This document shows positions 12,801-15,037 of a stretch of 15,037 nucleotides of DNA, piece by piece. Each line of letters starts with the position of its first letter. The stretch's first letter is position 1. A program made the translations under genes and the position numbers. A model generated the notes under the pieces. That model saw nothing but the letters and a program-made list of their open reading frames with translations, made no database searches and was not told where the DNA came from. Where the stretch lies: NCBI GenBank assembly GCA_026770585.1, contig MU646524.1:518417-533453 (forward strand), read 5' to 3'. The stretch comes from Baffinella frigidus. Its lineage: Eukaryota; Cryptophyceae; Cryptomonadales; Baffinellaceae.

Positions 12801-15037
12801 GTCAGGGGGGGGAGCCACTCGGCCGCTGTTAAGTGGCTCCTGAGCCGCGTCGTACGCTGTGAGGAGGCAGCCGGCAGGACTGCGCGACGGGAAGGCGCAC
12901 GTGGGGGTAGCCTAGTCAGTAAACACATCTGCGCCGTGAGAATGGCGGGGGCAGCAGCGCTAGATCGCGAAGCTGGGTGCACAGTCTGGTCTCCTCAGCA
13001 TGAGGAGGTCGGGAGTCAATTCCCCTGTATTGTGGTACAAATTCGTCGACATTTGGTGTGGCAACGGCCAGTCAACCCGACTGAGGCAGAGCTAGAACCT
13101 GGGTACACAGCTGGTGTGCAGCGGACTTGAGGTTGATCAGCTTGTTCATCCGTAGATTGTTCCCATCTCCTCATGAGTGAAGTGGGCGTGATATGCGATG
13201 TGAGTGTAATACAAAGCACCAACGCACCTGGGTGCACAGCTGATGCGCGGCGGACTTGAGGTTGATGAGCTTGATGGCATGCGTGTCCTCCTTCGTCTTG
13301 ACAGGCACCCGCACGTGCGTGTGCACCTCCCGCTCCACCTCCTCGTGCCTGCACACCAGATATTTACTGTCCGGGCGCATGCGGGTCCCCGTTCCACCTC
13401 ATCGTGCCTGCGCACCCGGGGAGAGGGTGGGCAGAGGGTGAGTTGGATCCGGTGGGTGCGGTGGAAACCTCCTCTCGTCTCTGGCACACCAGCGACCCGG
13501 GATACCAAGAGACCACACGGGTTTCAAGAGTGTGTCGGCAAGCAGTGTCAACCGGAGGCGGGCGGGGGCAGGCCGACAGAGTTTATCCCAGAAAAGGAGT
13601 TCTGAAAATCGTTTTTCCTAAGTCAATTCCCCTTCAAATATATCAACTTGTGCGATAAGTTGACATATTTGAAGGGGAATTGACTTAAGAAAACGAGTTT
13701 CAGAACTCCTTTTCTGAGATAGAAGCCTGCATCCCACAACTCTCCAAGGAACCAAGGAGCTCGGATCAGGACAGCGACAGGCCCGGCCCACGCACCCCCC
13801 CACACTCTGCAAGGTGACGTTGAGGGTGTGCGGAGGGAACACCGTTTTAGCCTGACCACGGCACTTTGAGCCTGACCACTCCATTTTTAGCCTGACCACG
13901 GCTGTTTTCCCTCACCGTTACAGGCTAAAAAAGGGCGTGGTCAGGATAAAAGTGCCGTGGTCAGGCTAAAAGGGCCGTGGTCCGGCTAAAAAAGGGCATT
14001 GCCAGGCTACAAACAGGAGTGGTCAGGCTAAACAGCCGGGGTCAGGCTAACAACAGCTGCGGTCAGGATAAAAGGGGGATAGTCAGGCTAACCGTGGCAG
14101 AAAAATGGGCTGGTCTGGCAAAGGGTGGCGTTGACCCCCAACCCCTCGGTTCCCCATGAACCCAAGCCCCTCCATGCAGTGGGCAGTGCCGCGGAGTCAC
14201 CCAACCCTCACCGTCACACCTGCTGCCTGGTAAGCTGATACGTTGTCACCCCTGGTATAGTAGAGACCATAAATATATGCGTATGCATACTTATGGGTCA
14301 TACCCATAAGTAGAATGACCCACCACTGATGACTTAACCCTGAGGGAGGAGGGGAGGCGGTGGACCGTTCGCTGCCCGCAGCCATCTGGGCGGTTTGTTG
14401 CACGCGGCCTTTGTCTTTCCGCAGGGTCAAGTCCAGCGCCATTTCGCACCACTCCTGTGCCACCAGCTCTGCGTACAATGATCTGTCAGATCAGAGCCAC
14501 CAGCTCTGACACCACTCCTGTGCCACCAGCTCTTCGGAAGGACACGGGCCGAGTTCAACAAAAACACCACCCTCTCGACAGACCCCCCCCCCCCCGCAGG
14601 GGTCCTTCGTGCGTGGTCACACTGGTCGTGTTGTCAATACACTGTCCCTCTGACACGTTGTGCCACGTGCTCTGCGGACAACGTGTCAGATCAGAGCCAC
14701 CAGCTCTGTGGAGCAACGAGCCACGAGCTCTGCGGCGCAACGTGTCAGACCAGAGAGTCTTGTGACTACATGACCAGCATCACAGCATCACCACCGTTTG
14801 TAAGGACCCCTGCGGGTTTCAGAGCGGTTCATTGTTCCGGATGTTTGTACACGTGGCTGCATGTGTCAGGCTCGCAAATTATGGGTGAGAGCGATGGCGG
14901 CGTCAACCTGTCACAAACACAGCCTTGCGCCCGCGTTTTCTGTGAAGCTCCAGCGGAGACGCCAAGTCCTCAATGTCCCCGCCATCCACCTCCTCCCACG
15001 TGTCCTCTCCATCCCCCCCACGAAGCATGAGCGTCTC
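6832..15037 (-). CDS. EXO5: Exonuclease V (EXO5/DEM1-like PD-(D/E)XK nuclease with Fe-S cluster), split gene
   Basis: Single-strand-specific DNA exonuclease family acting in organelle or nuclear DNA maintenance. Minus-strand exons in transcript order: 15037-14908, 14468-14366, 13348-13228, 12581-12483, 11868-11801, 10427-10348, 9028 to about 8958, 8434-8351, 7704-7612, 6894-6832. Motifs: SPLELHRKRGRKAVFVTELVAQ then EWCE (first Fe-S Cys), HEEVEREV, KTKEDTHAIKLINL, REVPVFG, IIDEL, ELKTR and MPSAAQQR (active site), LQLMLYKTLWD, MHVRYEH, FWRG-x(4)-RGV, and WKCRMCKHAPYC (three Fe-S Cys), then TGA. All nine joins keep phase if exon 7 ends at a GC donor. Every EXO5 hallmark is present, so the gene is probably functional. 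The 5' end is at or beyond the window edge. I infer family and role from motifs alone. Confidence 0.87.
6936..7032. repeat. Cluster of small palindromes in intron 9
   Basis: GAGCCCA/TGGGCTC, CCTACCGTAGGG, CCTAGGACCTGCCTAGGACC and GGGTCTT/AAGACCC lie side by side. The words CCTAGG and CCGTAGGG also occur in the centre of the inverted-repeat element at 10606-10769, so this may be a degraded relative. The stretch 7035-7425 holds nothing I recognise. Confidence 0.5.
7427..7487. repeat. Dispersed segment GGCGCATAGAC...GAGAGTAA, copy 1
   Basis: Pairs with 8121-8170 (about 75% identical by eye): GGCGCATAGAC, GATCACT/CATCACT, TCTCTAGGCTGAGAG / TCCCTGGGCTTGAGAG. Both copies are followed on the plus strand by a GAAGAAG tract. 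On the transcript strand this is a TTC tract, a CTCTCAG-type acceptor and about 45 bases shared. It probably reflects duplication of part of intron 9. Confidence 0.65.
7488..7602. repeat. GAA tract in intron 9 (TTC-rich on transcript)
   Basis: About 110 bases of GAAGAAGAAG with GAC interruptions, starting directly after the exon 9 donor on the minus strand, giving a very long pyrimidine run in the transcript. Confidence 0.92.
7612..7704 (-). CDS. EXO5: Exonuclease V exon 9: FWRG helix
   Basis: 31 codons, phase 0 to 0: after GGGAGAGCAG, HVKHDSKALTYSLARQLPFW, then RGLAAPRGVTL and GTGCCT donor. This matches the family's x-Y-D-x-x-x-L-x(7)-L-x-F/Y-W-x-G-x-R-x-P-x-G-V without gaps. The usual G-E-R-E-P is GLAAP here, so the Arg of that motif is changed. 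Confidence 0.78.
8121..8170. repeat. Dispersed segment, copy 2
   Basis: See the partner at 7427-7487. It lies in intron 8, next to the 57-bp tandem units and their GAAGAAG stretches. Confidence 0.65.
8177..8290. repeat. Two identical 57-bp tandem units
   Basis: Units 8177-8233 and 8234-8290 are identical by eye and start GTAGAGAGAAGAAGAAGCAG and end GGGTGTCTGGCCAA. They sit in the intron between exons 8 and 9 and resemble the start of intron 9 on the minus strand (C-rich, then TTC-rich). Confidence 0.9.
8351..8434 (-). CDS. EXO5: Exonuclease V exon 8: MHVRYEH (full copy)
   Basis: 28 codons, phase 0 to 0, with an excellent acceptor (CTCTCTTCATTTCAG) and CAG|GTCCTC. Reads EALAFCPTIYPTMHVRYEHL, then SQSSAGQQ, matching the beta strand (L/V-x-Y-E-x-Q) that precedes the C-terminal helix in EXO5. 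Confidence 0.78.
8450..8680. repeat. ATACGTATAC-rich tandem repeats
   Basis: Multiple 17 to 21-bp units of ACCCAGCATATACGTATAC between the exon 8 copies. On the minus strand they give a long open frame rich in Ile, Cys, Trp and Val (RICWV repeats) that is a by-product. Confidence 0.85.
8491..8545 (-). pseudogene. Exon 8 copy 2
   Basis: After GCACGGCAG reads EALAFCPTIDPTMHVRYGH, then runs into CGTATATGCTGGGT repeats. The good acceptor and frame are kept, but the end of the exon is lost. Confidence 0.72.
8663..8719 (-). pseudogene. Exon 8 copy 3 with broken acceptor
   Basis: Reads EALAFCPTIDPTMHLRYGH but is preceded by CACTGCGG where the other copies have CAG, so the acceptor AG is GG. This is direct evidence of decay of an extra copy. 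Confidence 0.72.
8746..8806 (-). pseudogene. Exon 7 copy
   Basis: Reads LASLGSTATSPTQILAEAQ after TTCCAG. Of seven base differences from 9022-8958 within the shared block, five are third-position and silent; the other two change Pro/Leu and Ala/Val. It abuts the exon 8 third copy with only about 25 bases between, so no normal intron remains. Confidence 0.65.
8958..9028 (-). CDS. EXO5: Exonuclease V exon 7 (candidate): SLASLGSTATSLTQILVEAQ
   Basis: After CGCACGCAG, AG completes Glu from exon 6, then CAASLASLGSTATSLTQILV and EAQ. It fills the place where EXO5 has a segment with S-L, then a helix with D/E-I, between the LWD and RYE motifs. A second copy at 8806-8746 differs mostly at synonymous sites. 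The 3' border is uncertain: CAG|GCACCC would be a GC donor in the right phase for exon 8; the next GT is much later. Confidence 0.55.
9038..9260. repeat. TTTAGGG/TTCAGGG telomere-like tract
   Basis: Over 20 degenerate G-strand heptamers directly upstream (on the transcript) of exon 7, so on the transcript it is a C-rich CCCTAAA run before the acceptor. Confidence 0.9.
9464..9522. repeat. CCCCTAA/CCCTACA tract
   Basis: CCTAAACCCGAACCCCTAACC, then four CCCCTAA units and CCCTACACCC. Orientation is opposite to 9038-9260, giving a head-to-head pair about 200 bases apart. The sequence between is unremarkable. Confidence 0.88.
9630..9700. repeat. Short repeats CGTACAACCTGC[AG]CCAGGGAAA
   Basis: Two adjacent 23-bp units (9641 and 9664) plus isolated GTACAACC words to about 9820. 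They lie in the long intron between exons 6 and 7. From 9880 to 10340 I see no exon I can defend; a 12-bp inverted repeat (CTGGGCAAATCG at 9956-9967 and its complement at 10060-10071) is the only other structure. Confidence 0.6.
10348..10427 (-). CDS. EXO5: Exonuclease V exon 6: LQLMLYKTLWDRM (full copy)
   Basis: Acceptor CCGGTAG; G completes Arg from exon 5, then GTALQLMLYKTLWDRMVLPG, GGIDGA and G|GTACCC (phase 1). L-Q-L-M-x-Y-K-x-L-W-D is a strong EXO5 signature directly after the active-site exon. Two further copies lie upstream on the transcript. Confidence 0.82.
10532..10577 (-). pseudogene. Exon 6 copy 2
   Basis: Same acceptor (GGTAG) and phase; reads GTALQLMLYTTLWDR and then diverges into SYADWQRD, which is intron-derived. 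No donor at the matching place. Confidence 0.72.
10606..10769. mobile_element. 164-bp inverted-repeat MITE-like element
   Basis: Left arm starts TAGGGCAACGTCCTGAAAAC and right arm ends with its near complement (GTTTTCAGGACGTTACCCTA). The arms stay about 90% complementary over roughly 65 bases, including GCCTACGGTATTG / CAATACCGTAGGC and GGCCGTAGGG / CCCTACGGCC. It lies inside the intron holding the exon 6 copies. Confidence 0.82.
10837..10883 (-). pseudogene. Exon 6 copy 3
   Basis: Same acceptor (GCCGGTAG) and phase; reads ATVLQLMLYET then RGAA. It is the most diverged copy and has lost the LWD motif. The upstream intron end GCTGACTGGCAACGCTCTTCCTGCC is shared with the other copies. Confidence 0.68.
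11105..11360. repeat. CCCTAAA-like tracts around ELKTR copy e
   Basis: Two blocks, about 11110-11175 and 11258-11355, of CCCTAAA, CCCCAAA and CCCTGAA units, separated by ELKTR copy e and its flanking sequence. Confidence 0.85.
11217..11243 (-). pseudogene. ELKTR exon copy e (3' part only)
   Basis: Reads TMPSAVQQ and CG|GTACCC, same donor phase, lacking ELKTR. Its downstream intron again has the GTTGCTCTTGCTGCTGCTGC stretch shared by the other copies. Confidence 0.68.
11400..11466 (-). pseudogene. ELKTR exon copy d
   Basis: Reads VCVVVRELKTRNNPTMPSAA then QQ and CG|GTGGAT. Apart from its start it matches copy a almost base for base, but no AG acceptor precedes it (CTGCTGGTGTGCGTG). Nearly identical sequence suggests a recent duplication or gene conversion. 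Confidence 0.65.
11491..11543 (-). pseudogene. ELKTR exon copy c
   Basis: Reads ELKTRNNPTMPAAAQQ and AG|GTGCAA, preserving the E-x-K motif and the donor phase. The segment before ELKTR (GGGGGTTGGG) differs from copies a and d. Could be an alternative exon if an upstream acceptor is used. Confidence 0.6.
11589..11615 (-). pseudogene. ELKTR exon copy b (3' part only)
   Basis: Reads TMSPAAEQR with CG|GTACCG donor in the same phase as copy a. The ELKTR part is missing. The flanking intron (CAGCAGCAACAGCA on the plus strand) is shared with the other copies. Confidence 0.7.
11801..11868 (-). CDS. EXO5: Exonuclease V exon 5: catalytic ELKTR (copy a)
   Basis: Reads SCVVVRELKTRNNPTMPSAA then QQ and CG|GTACCG, phase 0 to 2. 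E-L-K-T-R is the E-x-K of the PD-(D/E)XK active site, followed by the family's (L/M)-P-S-A-A-Q. AG at 11870-11869 gives the right phase but a weak pyrimidine tract. Of five tandem copies this is the first transcribed and the most complete. Confidence 0.75.
11888..12002. repeat. TTTAGGG telomere-like array
   Basis: About 16 units, many exact TTTAGGG, immediately upstream on the transcript of ELKTR copy a. Opposite orientation to the tracts at 11105-11360. Confidence 0.95.
12024..12190. repeat. 12-bp minisatellite GGTSNATCCAAC
   Basis: Roughly 12 units of the type GGTGAATCCAAC with a period of 12 bases. A smaller block with the same words (CCAACGG, GGATCCAACGG) lies at 12410-12472. Because the period is divisible by three, it gives an open plus-strand frame with repeated N-G residues that I do not believe is a gene. 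Confidence 0.85.
12483..12581 (-). CDS. EXO5: Exonuclease V exon 4: REVPVFG and IIDEL
   Basis: 33 codons, phase 0 to 0, acceptor GACGTGGCAG, donor GAG|GTGCTC. Reads GIAREVPVFGYVGGAEGEEG, then LWIAGIIDELAME. R-E-(V/I/L)-P-V-F-G followed by a G-(V/I)-I-D-E-(L/I) strand provides the first catalytic acid. No extra copy of this exon was found. Confidence 0.86.
12697..12835. mobile_element. MITE-like element with CCACTTAGCAGC terminal inverted repeats (copy 2)
   Basis: Begins CCACTTAGCAGCCACC, shares GGGCTTCA and ATACAGTCCATCT-like words with 2787-2920, and ends GCTGTTAAGTGG. Length 139 against 134. The interior is diverged, so the copies are old. Confidence 0.75.
13099..13145 (-). pseudogene. Duplicate of the end of exon 3 with donor
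   Basis: Reads NKLINLKSAAHQLCTQ, then GTTCTAG as a donor-like end. It is identical at protein level to the last 15 residues of exon 3 with several synonymous changes. A third, shorter remnant (CTGTGCACCCAG) sits at about 12972-12985. The 3' copies lie downstream and the 5' copy upstream of the true exon. Confidence 0.72.
13228..13348 (-). CDS. EXO5: Exonuclease V exon 3: HEEVEREV to AAHQLCTQ
   Basis: After TGGTGTGCAG, G completes Arg from exon 2, then 40 codons ending CAG|GTGCGT. HEEVEREVHTHVRVPVKTK is followed by EDTHAIKLINLKSAAHQL. The pattern H-x-x-(L/V)-E-x-E-V, then E-D-x-x-A-I/L-K-L-x-N is a hallmark of EXO5. Confidence 0.85.
13386..13407 (-). pseudogene. Duplicate of the start of exon 3
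   Basis: After GTGCGCAG it reads G-CAC GAT GAG GTG GAA CGG (HDEVER), then diverges. Same phase and acceptor type as exon 3 at 13348. It is a 5' fragment copy placed upstream on the transcript. Confidence 0.7.
13584..13721. mobile_element. 138-bp long inverted-repeat MITE-like element
   Basis: Arms of about 66 bases start TATCCCAGAAAAGGAGTTCT and end with the near complement (AGAACTCCTTTTCTGAGATA). They meet around a 6-base loop (GTGCGA) with about 90% complementarity. It lies in the intron between exons 2 and 3 of exonuclease V. Confidence 0.88.
13845..14092. repeat. 20-bp inverted array of GTGGTCAGGCTAAAA
   Basis: Three units TTTTAGCCTGACCACGG at exact 20-base spacing (13845, 13865, 13885) face nine complementary units (13921 to about 14090), also at about 20-base spacing. 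The turn is around 13905-13920. Confidence 0.9.
14289..14311. other. Perfect 10-bp hairpin
   Basis: ACTTATGGGT, CAT, ACCCATAAGT, just downstream on the transcript of exon 2 of exonuclease V. Role unknown. Confidence 0.8.
14366..14468 (-). CDS. EXO5: Exonuclease V exon 2: ELVAQEWCEMALDLTLRK
   Basis: After ACGCAG, AG completes Glu from exon 1, then LVAQEWCEMALDLTLRK and QMAAGSE, ending CG|GTCCAC (phase 2). EWCE carries the first cluster Cys, and AGSERHEE continues in the next exon as the family's G-S-x-x-H-x-x-L/V-E motif. Five more copies of the acceptor and first codons lie just upstream on the transcript. Confidence 0.82.
14502..14729 (-). repeat. Five extra copies of the exon 2 acceptor plus first codons
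   Basis: On the minus strand an AG followed by AGCTGGTGGC (or a close variant) starts at 14729, 14705, 14671, 14531 and 14505, before the true exon start at 14468. The copy at 14531 extends furthest, ELVAQEWCQSW. The others break into GCTCTGATCTGACA and similar. Each copy therefore carries an acceptor and about 4 to 9 codons, with no donor. Confidence 0.78.
14908..15037 (-). CDS. EXO5: Exonuclease V exon 1 (5' partial): acidic N-terminal linker
   Basis: Open from the window edge, with a possible start ATG at 15028-15026. Reads MLRGGDGEDTWEEVDGGD, then IEDLASPLELHRKRGRKAVF, then VT, and ends ACA G|GTTGAC in phase 1. The acidic stretch followed by SPL and a basic segment leading to V-T-D/E-L is typical before the EWCE motif in plant-type EXO5. 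The exon may extend right of the window. Confidence 0.72.

Noticed and set aside
13845-14092. CRISPR-like array
   Set aside because: Units are only about 20 bases apart with no unique spacers of constant length, they change orientation, and the genome is eukaryotic.

Overview
The window looks like nuclear DNA of an intron-rich, repeat-rich eukaryote, most likely a green-lineage alga. The evidence is short GC-rich exons with GT-AG borders and consistent phases, introns packed with degenerate TTTAGGG/CCCTAAA (plant-type telomere-like) and TGTAGGG/CCCTACA heptamers, microsatellites and MITE-like inverted repeats, and no bacterial operons or ribosome binding sites. A prasinophyte-type green alga would fit, but that is inference only.

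Two convergent split genes can be assembled from exon fragments. The plus-strand gene (about 486 to 5536) encodes a patatin-like phospholipase of the PNPLA8/iPLA2-gamma type. It has the nucleophile motif GSSTG, LDEIEEHY, a YD-x(3)-LEDLL segment, a VVST strand, ATSAAPSYF, the catalytic DGG, LDCLVSLATG and YFRFSPEG, in family order and mostly phase-compatible. Its 5' end (the DGGGxRG exon) lies left of the window. The minus-strand gene (15037 down to 6832, 5' end at or beyond the right edge) encodes an exonuclease V (EXO5/DEM1-like) PD-(D/E)XK nuclease. It has the EWCE cysteine, the IIDEL acid, ELKTR, LQLMLYKTLWD, FWRG-x(4)-RGV and the C-terminal WKCRMC-x(5)-C Fe-S cysteines.

Layout: 1-485 telomere-like repeat and a 19-bp tandem repeat; 486-5536 phospholipase exons; about 5560-6830 interval between the two 3' ends, with small hairpins and a 27-bp tandem repeat; 6832-15037 exonuclease V exons, with introns carrying two long inverted repeats, one copy of a terminal-inverted-repeat element, a 12-bp minisatellite and a 20-bp inverted array.

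The most striking feature is not either gene but how both are built. Most exons are accompanied by one to five extra tandem copies, intact, truncated or decayed, lying in the adjacent introns and often keeping their splice sites. Examples are the phospholipase nucleophile exon (three copies), two other phospholipase exons (two each), the nuclease catalytic ELKTR exon (five), the nuclease LQLMLY exon (three), the RYEH exon (three), and an acceptor plus first codons repeated six times before nuclease exon 2. I call this exon stuttering. It looks like a local duplication process acting on exon-intron junctions in both genes.
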